From contig NZ_JBAJMV010000004.1 in assembly GCF_036880965.1 (NCBI RefSeq), positions 310,001 through 374,000 of the forward strand: DNA of 64,000 bases, given 5' to 3'. The notes below the pieces were generated by a model. It was given only the letters and a program-made list of their open reading frames with translations. It made no database searches and was not told the DNA's origin. Both the position numbers and the translations under genes were made by a program. This document shows positions 25,628-33,860 of this stretch, in pieces; within the stretch, counting starts at the first letter, position 1, and each line of letters begins with the position of its first letter. Source of the DNA: JAUASW01 sp036880965. Lineage in GTDB: Bacteria; Pseudomonadota; Gammaproteobacteria; Burkholderiales; Burkholderiaceae_C.

Positions 25628-26031
25628 GCGCCACCTCGGTACTGCCTCCTCCCTGCGCCGTGCTGTTCGTGGCCAATGTGGAGCGGCTGGCACGCTTCTA
25701 TCGCGAGCTGGCCGCCATGGCTGTGGTGCATGACGAGGGCGATCATGTAGTGCTGGAACTCGCCGGCCTGCAGCTGGTGATCCATGCAATGCGGGGCGAG
25801 CCGGAGCCGGCCAGCGGTCCGGCCTTGCAGGTCCGCGAAGACAGCTACTGGAAGCTCTGCCTGCCGGTCGCCAGCATTGGCGCGGCCCGCCTGGCTGCAC
25901 CAGCGCTGGGCGGCTGGATTGCGCCGAGCGAGCGAGAGTGGGAAGCGCGGGGCTTTCGCGCCTGCGACGGCCATGACCCGGAAGGCAATGTGATCCAGCT
26001 GCGCGAGCCGGCCAGCGCCGCCACGCCCTGA
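25624..26031 (+). CDS. VOC (glyoxalase/bleomycin-resistance) family protein
   Basis: A 135-residue protein with the two beta-alpha-beta modules of the VOC fold: AVLFVANVERLARFYRELAAM at the start and GFRACDGHDPEGNVIQLREP at the end, the latter with the DPEGN(V/L)I(Q/E) signature and Glu ligand position. Substrate unknown. Translationally coupled to the channel gene by a four-base overlap. Confidence 0.82.
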   Translation: MSATSVLPPPCAVLFVANVERLARFYRELAAMAVVHDEGDHVVLELAGLQLVIHAMRGEPEPASGPALQVREDSYWKLCLPVASIGAARLAAPALGGWIAPSEREWEARGFRACDGHDPEGNVIQLREPASAATP

Positions 26032-26056
26032 AGCACTCCCGAAAGCAAAAACCGCC

Positions 26057-26308
26057 ATGCTGCAACTGCGACCGTCCTGTGAATGCTGCGACATCGACCT
26101 GCCACCGAGCAGCACCGAGGCCCGCATCTGTTCTTTCGAGTGCACCTTCTGCGCCAGTTGCGCCGAAGGAAAGCTGGGCAATGTCTGCCCCAATTGCGGC
26201 GGAGAACTGCTGCCGCGGCCGCGCCGGCCGGGAGGCAAGTTGGCGGTCAACCCGGCTTCAACCACTCGCGTTCACAAACCTCAGGGCTGCGCCCCAGGCA
26301 AGCCCTGA
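26057..26308 (+). CDS. DUF1272 small zinc-ribbon protein
   Basis: An 83-residue protein that matches DUF1272: MLQLRPSCECCDIDLPP, then ARICSFECTFC, then CPNCGGELLPRP. The paired CxxC motifs suggest a zinc-binding module; the role is unknown. It starts 25 bp after the VOC gene, likely the same transcript. The family usually ends near PRPRRP, so the last 25 residues are an extension. Confidence 0.85.
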   Translation: MLQLRPSCECCDIDLPPSSTEARICSFECTFCASCAEGKLGNVCPNCGGELLPRPRRPGGKLAVNPASTTRVHKPQGCAPGKP

Positions 26309-26379
26309 GAGGCTTACCCGGGCAGACCGCCAAGTTGGCTAGAAGCCATCCACAAGAACCATTCAAGGAGGAGAACCCC

Positions 26380-26808
26380 ATGAACCCATCCAGGCGATAC
26401 GCCACTCCCTTGCTTGCCGGCCTGCTGATGGCCTGCTGTGCCCTGCCGCTGGCCCAGGCCAAGGACGCACCGGCCACCAGCGAAGCCAGCAGCCCGGCGA
26501 CACGAGAGGGCAACCTGCAGATCGAAGCCGATATTGCCGATGCCGGCCAGAAGAGCAGCCTGAAGGCGCGCATCGCCGCGCCTGGGACGATCGGCTTCAC
26601 CGAGGGCTCGCGCCGCTACGTGCTCAGCGTGAACCCCATTGATGGCAACAGCTTTCGCATCACCTACAGCGCCAGCCCGCTGCCCGGCGCCGGTGGCGAG
26701 AAGCAGGCGCTCGGCTATACCGACGGCGCGCTGATTGCCGAGCTTGGCAAGAAGGTCCAGGTCGAGATCAGCAATGGCTTCAAGCTCAACCTGCTCTTGA
26801 GCCGCTGA
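26380..26808 (+). CDS. Secreted protein of unknown function
   Basis: A 142-residue protein with a strong ribosome-binding site (AAGGAGGAGA) 8 bases before the ATG at 26380, a signal peptide ending near AQAKD, a short Ala/Ser/Thr linker and one small beta-rich domain (about 45-142) with NLQIEADIADAGQ and a C-terminal NGFKLNLLLSR strand. No family is recognised. The strong initiation site suggests good expression. Confidence 0.7.
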   Translation: MNPSRRYATPLLAGLLMACCALPLAQAKDAPATSEASSPATREGNLQIEADIADAGQKSSLKARIAAPGTIGFTEGSRRYVLSVNPIDGNSFRITYSASPLPGAGGEKQALGYTDGALIAELGKKVQVEISNGFKLNLLLSR

Positions 26809-26949
26809 GCCGCCAAGGCAGAGAACCGGCATCTGTTTCAAGCCGGACATCAGACGCCCACCCTGCAGACATGAAACGCCGCTAGCATCGCGGCGCATCA
26901 TGCACACGGCCGTATTCGCCCTTCCCTGCTTTCGCGTCTCTACAGTCCA

Positions 26950-27648
26950 TTGAGCCTTTCTCCGACAGACGGCCTTTGGCCGCAGGGCCGCGCCCATCGG
27001 CGCTGGCCGCTGCTGGCCTTGTTGGCTGCGGCCCATCTGGCAGCGCTGTGGCTGCTGGGTTTGCAGATGCAGCAGCGCGACCGTGCCGGGCCTGCCAAGC
27101 CGTCATGGGCCAGCGTGACGCTCTGGCTGCGTCCAGTCGCACCGGCAAGAGTGCCAGAAAAGCCTCCAGAAAGGCCGCGCGAGACAGCGCAAGCGCAGCC
27201 GCCGCCAGCGCCGGCGACACCGATTTCAATCCCGCCGGTCCACTCGCAGCAAGACCTGACCCCGAGCGAAGCGGGCACCCCTGCACCTGCCACCACCGGC
27301 AGTTCGGAGGCAACCGCTGGCAGCGCAGCCGGCGCCGCAGCGGTTGCCCCGGACCGCACGCCGCTGCGCATCGAGCTGCCCAAGCCAGGCAAGGCGGGCG
27401 AGTTCACGAAGTTCCACAACCCGGCCTTGAGCGACCCGCGCAGCAACACCAGGATCCGCCTGACGCTGGAGGAGAAGATGGCCATCGCCCTCGGCAGCGT
27501 GGAATGCATTCTGGAGGAGCGGCAGCCGGACGGCTCGGTCTGGCGCGGAGCTGGGCGCAAGTTGACCGTGGCTCCGGCCATCGCCGCCACCGGCGCAGCA
27601 GCCGCCGGTTCCGACCCAAAAGCCAACGTGAGCTTGTGCGTGCGCTGA
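26950..27648 (+). CDS. Pro/Ala-rich membrane-anchored protein, TonB-like layout
   Basis: A 232-residue protein: cytosolic start, one membrane helix (about 20-41), a Pro/Ala/Thr-rich stalk (about 65-135) and a small C-terminal domain with RIRLTLEEKMAIALGSVEC. The layout (helix, proline stalk, periplasmic domain) is like TonB, but no TonB C-terminal motif is seen, so I do not call it TonB. The start is uncertain: TTG at 26950 is the best in-frame choice and no good ribosome site precedes it. A similar layout recurs at 54733. Confidence 0.6.
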   Translation: MSLSPTDGLWPQGRAHRRWPLLALLAAAHLAALWLLGLQMQQRDRAGPAKPSWASVTLWLRPVAPARVPEKPPERPRETAQAQPPPAPATPISIPPVHSQQDLTPSEAGTPAPATTGSSEATAGSAAGAAAVAPDRTPLRIELPKPGKAGEFTKFHNPALSDPRSNTRIRLTLEEKMAIALGSVECILEERQPDGSVWRGAGRKLTVAPAIAATGAAAAGSDPKANVSLCVR

Positions 27649-27694
27649 ACGGCTAGCATCGGCGACTCTTCAACCCGTCTGCCCTCGCCGTCCC

Positions 27695-28120
27695 ATGAGC
27701 CCCCGCCGCCGCCGTATCGTCCAGGCCCTGCTCTACGAATTCATCGCCATCGCCGTCGTCGGCCCGGTGCTGGCCTGGGTGTACGGCCACAGCATGAGCT
27801 CCAGCCTGACGCTGGCCGCGCTGATGTCCAGCGTCGCCCTGGCCTGGAACTACGCCTTCAATGCGCTGTTCGAACGCTGGGAGGCCCGCCAGGCCCAGCG
27901 CGGCCGCTCGCTGGCGCGCCGCATCGCGCATGGCATCGGCTTCGAGGGCGGGCTGGTGTTCTGGCTCGTGCCGGTGATGGCCTGGTGGCTGTCCATCGGC
28001 TGGTGGGAGGCGCTGCTGGCCGACCTCGCCCTGTTGCTCTTCTTCATGGTCTACACGGTGGCTTTCACCTGGGCCTTCGACCGTCTCTTCGGCCTGCCCG
28101 CTTCGGCGCGCGCGGCCTGA
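27695..28120 (+). CDS. PACE-family efflux transporter
   Basis: A 141-residue inner-membrane protein with four membrane helices in two similar halves. The family marks are RRRRIVQALLYE at the N-terminus (the conserved Glu in helix 1), WNYAFNALFERWE after helix 2 and RRIAHGIGFEGGLV opening the second half. PACE proteins (AceI type) export biocides such as chlorhexidine or short diamines with proton antiport. Stand-alone gene; no LysR regulator is next to it. Confidence 0.87.
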   Translation: MSPRRRRIVQALLYEFIAIAVVGPVLAWVYGHSMSSSLTLAALMSSVALAWNYAFNALFERWEARQAQRGRSLARRIAHGIGFEGGLVFWLVPVMAWWLSIGWWEALLADLALLLFFMVYTVAFTWAFDRLFGLPASARAA

Positions 28121-28297
28121 TCCTCGACCTGCGCGAGAACGGCGGCGACTCTCTGCGCTTGCCTGCTGATGGTGCGGGACGGCGGCCAGCACCCGCTGAG
28201 TGATCGGGATGGTGGTGCGGGCCCGGCAATGGCAGACTGAGCACTCCTCGACTACCTGGACGGAGCCCCGCGGCTGCGGCGCTGCGAATACATCGCG

Positions 28298-28621
28298 ATG
28301 AGTGAAAGCAAGGCAAGCAAGGGTTACTGGATCGCCCGCGTGGACGTGAGCGACCCCGAGCAATACAAGGCCTATGTGGCCGCCAACGCCGAACCGCTGG
28401 CGGCCCACGGCGCGCGCTTCCTGGTGCGCGGCGGCAGGTTCGACAACCCGGAGGGCAGCAGCCGCGCACGCAATGTCGTGATCGAGTTCCCGAGCTACCA
28501 GGCGGCCGTTGACTGCTGGGCCTCGCCCGGCTACCAGGCGGCGATCAAGCTGCGCACGGCGGTGAGCGTGGTGGACATGGTGATCGTCGAGGGCTACGGT
28601 GGCCCTCAGCCTGGCGGCTGA
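28298..28621 (+). CDS. DUF1330 protein
   Basis: A 107-residue ferredoxin-like-fold protein of DUF1330: GYWIARVDVSDPEQYKAYV at the start, FLVRGGRFDNPEG in the middle, VIEFPSYQAAVDCWASPGYQ and the closing strand VDMVIVEGY. The family is dimeric with an unknown role. Its end overlaps the convergent EcsC-like gene by 16 bp. Confidence 0.82.
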   Translation: MSESKASKGYWIARVDVSDPEQYKAYVAANAEPLAAHGARFLVRGGRFDNPEGSSRARNVVIEFPSYQAAVDCWASPGYQAAIKLRTAVSVVDMVIVEGYGGPQPGG

Positions 28622-29214
28622 GCGGGCGGCTGACCGGGAGCCTGCGTCTCGAACAGTTCGATGGCGGCCCGCGCGACCTGGCGCGTGTCATGCCAGGCGT
28701 AGGCGCCCACGCCGGCAGCGCCAACCAGGGGCAGCCAGCGCGCCATGCTGCTGCCGAGCGCGCGCTGGCTCAGCTTCAAGCCAATGGCGCCGGCCAGCTT
28801 CTTCAGCGCCCCGGCCGCCAGCGGCTGCACGATCAGACGCTCACCCACCCGCACAGCCAGGTCGCGCAGGCCCTGCGCCGCCGTGTGGCGAAACAGGCAA
28901 TAGAGCATCTGGGTCCGATCGAGCTCGTGGCTGCGTCCGTACACGGCGGCGATGTCGGCGACGAGCTGCGCCTGGATGCGCCAGACGCTCATCATTTCAG
29001 GTAGCAGTGTCAACCACCCCAGCGGCCCTGGCGGAAGCGAGAGGCTGCCAGCCGCGAAAGCGGCACGCCGCGCGGCCTGCTCGGTCAGGCGCCGAGCGGC
29101 CGCCAGCGGTTGCACCGCACGCTGCTGATTCGACGCCGGCGGGTCAGCCACCACCCGCTGCAGCGCCTCGCCCAGCACCAGGTTCAGCGATCGATCATCC
29201 TTTGCATTCGCCAT
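28606..29214 (-). CDS. EcsC-family protein
   Basis: A 202-residue protein with features of the EcsC family: a helical N-terminus (LNLVLGEALQRVV), hydrophobic stretches LPPGPLGWLTLLPEMMSVWRIQ read here in part as GWLTLLPEMMSVW, the QMLYCLFRHTAAQ block, and a glycine-rich hydrophobic segment near 155-175 (LPLVGAAGVGAYAW). In Bacillus EcsC neighbours an ABC exporter, but in proteobacteria the role is unknown; membrane association is likely. It is divergent from the LacI gene (84 bp between the starts). Confidence 0.72.
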   Translation of the reverse strand: MANAKDDRSLNLVLGEALQRVVADPPASNQQRAVQPLAAARRLTEQAARRAAFAAGSLSLPPGPLGWLTLLPEMMSVWRIQAQLVADIAAVYGRSHELDRTQMLYCLFRHTAAQGLRDLAVRVGERLIVQPLAAGALKKLAGAIGLKLSQRALGSSMARWLPLVGAAGVGAYAWHDTRQVARAAIELFETQAPGQPPAQPPG

Positions 29215-29298
29215 GCCACGCCCTCCCGGCTCAACGCGTCGACGGGCTGGCGCTAACCCTGCGGTCCCGGGCCGCCGCCGGCGTCGACAATAGTGCCC

Positions 29299-30333
29299 AT
29301 GAGTGCAGAGTACCCCAGCAAGCAGGAACAGCGCCGGCTGCAGATGTCCGACATCGCACGCCTGGCCGGCGTCTCGGTGTCCACCGTGTCCCGGGCCCTG
29401 AGCGGCAGCCGCCTGGTCAATGACGAGACCCGCCAGCGCATCACCGAGCTGGCCCGGTCGCTCAACTACTCGATCAATCTCGGCGCCCAGAACCTGCGCC
29501 TGCAGAAGAACAACACGGTGGCCGTGGTCGTGCCCTTCGATGCGCAGTCCAGGCAGCACATCTCCGACCCCTTCTTCCTGTCCATCGTCGGCGCCATCGC
29601 CGACGAGCTGACCGACCGTGGCATCGACATGCTGCTGTCCCGCGTCGACGCCGAGCGGCTGGACCTGGCGGCGCAGATCATCGACTCCGGCAAGGCCACC
29701 GGCCTGCTGGTGATCGGCCAATGGCGCCACCACGACCAGCTCAACGACATGGCCGCCCGCAAGCTGCCGGTGGTGGTCTGGGGGGCGCAGATGCCACAGC
29801 AGCTGTACTGCAACGTGGGGGGCGACAACCGCCTGGGCGGCGACCTCGCCACGCGCCATCTGCTGGACGCAGGCCGTCGCCACATCGCCTTCCTGGGTGA
29901 TGCCGAATTGCCCGAGGTCATGATGCGGCGCGCCGGGTACTGGGATGCGCTGGAGCGCGCCGGCCAGCCTCGCACGCCGGGCCTGGAACTGAAGGCGCCT
30001 TTCGACGTGAGCAGCGGCCGCGCAGCAATGGAGCGCTTCTTCGCCGAGCACCGAGCCATCGACGGCGTGGTGGCCTGCAGCGACCTGCTCGCGCTCCAGG
30101 CCATCCAGGTGCTGCGGAGCCTGGACCGCGAGGTGCCGGCCGATGTGGCGGTCTGCGGCTATGACGACATGCCGCTGGCCGCCTACTGCGACCCACCCCT
30201 GACCAGCGTCCACCAGCCCGTGGCCCAAGCCGGCGCCCAGTTGGTGGAGCAGCTCATGGCCCTGCTGAACGGCCAGACCGCCCTGCCCGTGACGCTGCCG
30301 GTGCATCTGGTGGTGCGCCAGAGCGCTCCCTGA
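29299..30333 (+). CDS. LacI-family transcriptional repressor of the sucrose locus
   Basis: A 344-residue LacI/GalR regulator. The helix-turn-helix and hinge are in the first 75 residues (MSDIARLAGVSVSTVSRALSG, with ETRQRI and LNYSINLGAQNLR). The effector domain follows the periplasmic-binding fold (VAVVVPFDAQ..., CGYDDMPLAAYCDPPLTSV). It is upstream of, and in the same direction as, the sucrose genes, and two matching operators lie in the 256-bp gap after it. The effector is probably sucrose or fructose; SuxR-type control in Xanthomonas is the nearest described case. The ATG at 29299 is chosen; GTG at 29293 is possible. Confidence 0.88.
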   Translation: MSAEYPSKQEQRRLQMSDIARLAGVSVSTVSRALSGSRLVNDETRQRITELARSLNYSINLGAQNLRLQKNNTVAVVVPFDAQSRQHISDPFFLSIVGAIADELTDRGIDMLLSRVDAERLDLAAQIIDSGKATGLLVIGQWRHHDQLNDMAARKLPVVVWGAQMPQQLYCNVGGDNRLGGDLATRHLLDAGRRHIAFLGDAELPEVMMRRAGYWDALERAGQPRTPGLELKAPFDVSSGRAAMERFFAEHRAIDGVVACSDLLALQAIQVLRSLDREVPADVAVCGYDDMPLAAYCDPPLTSVHQPVAQAGAQLVEQLMALLNGQTALPVTLPVHLVVRQSAP

Positions 30334-30350
30334 GCGCAGTCAATTCGCCG

Positions 30351-30366
30351 ATGCAAAGGATTGCAA
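30351..30366. promoter_or_regulatory. Second LacI-type operator (degenerate)
   Basis: ATGCAAAGGATTGCAA matches 13 of 16 positions of the perfect operator at 30452-30467, with its centre 101 bp away. It lies 17 bp after the LacI stop. An overlapping AGGATTG/CAATCCT inverted pair (30357-30363 and 30374-30380) is also present. It could support repression by looping. Confidence 0.55.
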
Positions 30367-30451
30367 TTAAAACCAATCCTTTCCCGCTCGATTTCGCGTC
30401 TGCGCGCGAGTAGCACCCAATCTATCGCGATCTCATAGCGCTATCCCTGAA

Positions 30452-30467
30452 TTGCAATCGATTGCAA
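30452..30467. promoter_or_regulatory. LacI-type operator before the TonB receptor
   Basis: TTGCAATCGATTGCAA is a perfect 16-bp palindrome with a central CG step, the form bound by LacI/GalR proteins. It lies 122 bp before the TonB-receptor ATG and just after the LacI gene, the expected position for the sucrose operon operator. Confidence 0.75.
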
Positions 30468-30589
30468 AACAAATCGACCGAGCCCAGAATGGCGACAGGC
30501 CGAGGATGGTGTGCACCGGTACAAACGGGGCACACCATCCAGGAGACCCCACCCAGAGCGCCCCATGCGCCAAGCCCGGAGACAACACA

Positions 30590-32866
30590 ATGCAAGCCCC
30601 CCATTCGCCCCTGCCCCGCGGACGCTTCCAGGCCGCGCCTCTCGCCCTGGCCCTGAGCCTGGCCTTCAGCCCGGTGTTCGCGCAGGAAGCCACACCGCCC
30701 GCCACCAAGGCGGAGGAAGGTGACGGCCTCAAGCTGGACCGCGTGGTGCTGACCGGCACCTCGATCAAGGTCAGCAAGATGAAGCAGAGCCTGTCCATCA
30801 GCTCGCTGGACGGCGAGCAGCTGAGCCGCTCCGGCGCCACCAGCGCCACCGAGCTGCTGCGCTCGGTGCCCGGCGTGCGCTCGGAATCTTCCGGCGGCGA
30901 GGGCAATGCCAACATCACCGTGCGTGGCGTGCCGCTGTCGGCCGGCGGCTCGCGCTATGTGCAGATCCAGGAAGACGGCCTGCCGGTGCTGCTGTTCGGC
31001 GACATCGCCTTCGGCACGGCCGACCAGTTCCTGCGCGCCGACTACAACGTCGAGCGCCTGGAAGTGCTGCGCGGCGGCTCGGCCTCCACGCTGGTGAGCA
31101 ACTCGCCCGGCGGCGTCATCAACTTCATCAGCAAGACCGGCACCGAGAAGGGCGGCAGCGTGGGCCTCAGCCTGGGCCTGGGCCGCGACCTGCGTCGCAT
31201 CGACGTGGACTACGGCGGCAGCAATGCCTCGGGCACGAGCTTCCACATCGGCGGTTTCAACCGCACCGGCGAGGGCGGCCGGCCCACCGGCCAGACGCTG
31301 GAAAGCGGCGGCCAGATCAAGGCCAACATCACGCAGAAATTCGACCAGGGCTGGCTGCGCCTGAACCTGAAGGCGCTGGATGACAAGACTCCGTCCCTGA
31401 TGCCGGTGCCGGTCACCGTGAGCAACGGCCGCATCAACACGATCAACGGCATCGACCCGCGCACCGCCTTCTTCATCACGCCGGGTCTGTCGCGCGACGT
31501 GGGTGTGGACAAGGACGGCAATGCCGTCAGCAGCGCCACCCGCGACGGCCTGCGTGTCAAGAGCACGGCCATCGGCTTCGAGGGGGGCTACGACCTCGGC
31601 AACGGCCTGAGCGTTGAAGACAAGTTCCGCAAGGCGTCCAACTCCGGCCGCTTCATGGCGCTGTTCCCGGCCGACAACGGCAACAACGGCAAGGCGGCCT
31701 TCTTCACCGGCACCCTGTTCAACACCTCGCTCGACAGCCTGGACAACAGCTTCAACGACCTGAAGCTCACCAAGGTGATCCAGCAGCCGGGCGGCAAGCT
31801 GACCCTGGTGGGCGGCCTGTTCACCGGCACGCAGGATGTGGCCCAGACCTGGTTCTGGAACCAGTACAACCTGACGATGAGCGGCACGGCCGCCCAGGTA
31901 GTCGACGCCACCGGCAAGCCCAGCACCCAGCCCGTCGCCCTCGGCTGGACGACCTGGGGCGGCTGCTGCACCCGCAGCTTCAACGTGCAGTACACCCAGA
32001 ACGCACCCTACGCGGCCCTGGCCTGGGAGAGCGGCGCGCTGAACATCGACGCCAGCATTCGGCGTGACGAGCAGAAGGCGGCCGGCTACACCGTGGCCGG
32101 CAACAACACGGCCAGGACCTGGGACGGCGCAAGCCAGAAGACGGTCAACTACAAGGTCACGCACGACTCCTACTCGCTGGGCGCCAACCTGTCGCTGGAC
32201 AAGAACACGGCCCTGTTCGGACGCATCAGCAACGGCGTGGCCTTCAGCGCCGACCGCCTGCTCTACGGCAACCCGCTCGACGGCTCGGTGCCGATCGCGG
32301 TGAACGAGATCGACCAGGCGGAAGCCGGCGTCAAGTGGCGCTCGCAGGGCCTGAGCCTGTTCGCCACGCTGTTCAATGCCCGCACGAAGGAAAGCAACTA
32401 CGAGGTCACGACCCGCAACTTCACCGCCAACCGCTACAGCGCGAACGGCCTGGAGCTGGAGGCCGCCTACACGCTGGGCGAGCTGCGCGTGAACGCGGGT
32501 GCCACGCTGACCGACGCCAAGATCAAGGGCTCGAACGACGCCAGCGTGGTGGGCAAGCAGCCGCGCCGTCAGGCCAAGCTGGTCTACCAGCTGGCGCCGA
32601 CCTGGAGCCTCGGGGACCTCGAACTCGGCGTGTCGGTCGTCGGCTCGGGCAAGTCTTACGGCGATGACCAGAACACCATCACCATGCCGGCCTACCGTGT
32701 GGTGAATGCCTTCGCGAGCTACCAGCTGAACGCCCGCACGCAGCTCTCGATCTCGGCCAACAACCTGTTCAATGCACTGGCCTACACCGAGATCGAAGGC
32801 GACGGCCACGCCGCCCGCGCGCTCAACGGCCGCACCGTGCGCGCCGCGCTGAAGTTCGACTTCTGA
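30590..32866 (+). CDS. TonB-dependent outer-membrane receptor, probably for sucrose
   Basis: A 758-residue receptor. Signal peptide through about residue 35 (ends PVFAQ), plug domain (about 55-170; RSVPGVRSESSGG, NITVRGVP, RLEVLRGG), then a 22-strand barrel ending in the terminal aromatic strand (ALKFDF). It moves substrate through the outer membrane using TonB-ExbBD energy. It is first in the operon with fructokinase, a sugar symporter and sucrose phosphorylase, and under a LacI operator, so sucrose or a sucrose-like saccharide is the likely cargo, comparable to SuxA-type receptors in Xanthomonas. A Cys pair (GGCCTRS) in a loop is unusual for such receptors. Confidence 0.88.
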   Translation: MQAPHSPLPRGRFQAAPLALALSLAFSPVFAQEATPPATKAEEGDGLKLDRVVLTGTSIKVSKMKQSLSISSLDGEQLSRSGATSATELLRSVPGVRSESSGGEGNANITVRGVPLSAGGSRYVQIQEDGLPVLLFGDIAFGTADQFLRADYNVERLEVLRGGSASTLVSNSPGGVINFISKTGTEKGGSVGLSLGLGRDLRRIDVDYGGSNASGTSFHIGGFNRTGEGGRPTGQTLESGGQIKANITQKFDQGWLRLNLKALDDKTPSLMPVPVTVSNGRINTINGIDPRTAFFITPGLSRDVGVDKDGNAVSSATRDGLRVKSTAIGFEGGYDLGNGLSVEDKFRKASNSGRFMALFPADNGNNGKAAFFTGTLFNTSLDSLDNSFNDLKLTKVIQQPGGKLTLVGGLFTGTQDVAQTWFWNQYNLTMSGTAAQVVDATGKPSTQPVALGWTTWGGCCTRSFNVQYTQNAPYAALAWESGALNIDASIRRDEQKAAGYTVAGNNTARTWDGASQKTVNYKVTHDSYSLGANLSLDKNTALFGRISNGVAFSADRLLYGNPLDGSVPIAVNEIDQAEAGVKWRSQGLSLFATLFNARTKESNYEVTTRNFTANRYSANGLELEAAYTLGELRVNAGATLTDAKIKGSNDASVVGKQPRRQAKLVYQLAPTWSLGDLELGVSVVGSGKSYGDDQNTITMPAYRVVNAFASYQLNARTQLSISANNLFNALAYTEIEGDGHAARALNGRTVRAALKFDF

Positions 32867-32876
32867 GCCCGCGGCC

Positions 32877-33860
32877 ATGGCGGAGTTGCTGCCCCTCGGG
32901 CCGGTCCTGCTGATCGGCGAAGCCCTGGTCGACGAGTTCGCCGACGGGCCGGTCGCGGGCGGCGCACCGCTCAATGTCGCGCGCTCGCTGGCCAGCCTCG
33001 GCCAGGCCGCGCGGCTGGCCAGCCGCGTGGGGCAGGACGATGCCGGCGCGCTGCGCATCCGTCAGGCGATGCGGCGCTCCGGCCTGTCCGAGCGGGGCCT
33101 GCAGCTCGACGCCCGGCATCCGACCGGGCGTGTCCACATCGTCGAAGGTCCGCAAGGCCATCGCTTCGAAATCGCCCGCGTCGCCGCCTGGGACCACCTG
33201 GACCCGCACCCGGTGCTGGCGCTGGCCGAGGCAGAGCAGCCCGGCGTGGTCTATTTCGGCAGCCTGCAGTTGCGGCGCTTTGCCACACGGCTGCGGCTCG
33301 GCAACATGCTGAAGGCCCTGGACCAGGGCGGCCGGCTGTTCTTCCTCGACCTGAACCTGCGTGACGACAGCCGCGACCCCGAGATCGCAGAGGCCTGCCT
33401 GCATCAGGCCGACTGGCTCAAGGTCAACGACGAGGAGCTGGCCCAGCTGATGCAGTGGTTCCTGCCCGATGCCGACCCGACCGTGACCGAACCGCTGGCA
33501 CTGCGGGACGCCGTGGGCGGCCTGATGCGCCGCTTCGATCTGCGCTTGCTCGTGCTGACCCGCGGTCCCTTGGGTCATGCGGCCTTTGCGGCCGATGGCA
33601 GCCTGGTCGCTGAAGGCCCCGCCAGTCCCGTGGCCCACCTGGTCGACACCGTCGGCGCCGGCGATGCCTTCAGTGCAATGCTGCTCGCGGCCACACTCGC
33701 AGGCCGGGCACTGCCCGAGGCCCTGCGGCTGGCGAGCGGCTTTGCCGCCGCCATGTGCGGCGAGCGCGGGCCGGCACCGGCCGACCCTGCCTTCTTCCAC
33801 CCCTGGCGTGAAGCGCTGGGCCTCGCCCCGCTGCAACCCAGCCTCGCGGAGATCCGATGA
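32877..33860 (+). CDS. PfkB-family fructokinase
   Basis: A 327-residue sugar kinase of the PfkB (ribokinase) family. N-terminal substrate region LLIGEALVDEF with GGAPLNVARSLASLG, DLNLRDD in the middle, and the ATP/anion-hole signature DTVGAGDAFSA near residue 260 with catalytic Asp. In this operon its job is to phosphorylate the fructose released by sucrose phosphorylase. It starts 10 bp after the receptor stop and its end overlaps the transporter start (ATGA). Confidence 0.88.
   Translation: MAELLPLGPVLLIGEALVDEFADGPVAGGAPLNVARSLASLGQAARLASRVGQDDAGALRIRQAMRRSGLSERGLQLDARHPTGRVHIVEGPQGHRFEIARVAAWDHLDPHPVLALAEAEQPGVVYFGSLQLRRFATRLRLGNMLKALDQGGRLFFLDLNLRDDSRDPEIAEACLHQADWLKVNDEELAQLMQWFLPDADPTVTEPLALRDAVGGLMRRFDLRLLVLTRGPLGHAAFAADGSLVAEGPASPVAHLVDTVGAGDAFSAMLLAATLAGRALPEALRLASGFAAAMCGERGPAPADPAFFHPWREALGLAPLQPSLAEIR

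Noticed and set aside
26950..27648. TonB gene
   Set aside because: The membrane helix and proline stalk fit, but the C-terminal TonB domain and an ExbBD neighbour are missing.
30422..33058. An 878-residue minus-strand open frame
   Set aside because: Antisense to the TonB receptor of the sucrose locus, which has plug, barrel and signal peptide; no motif in the minus-strand reading.
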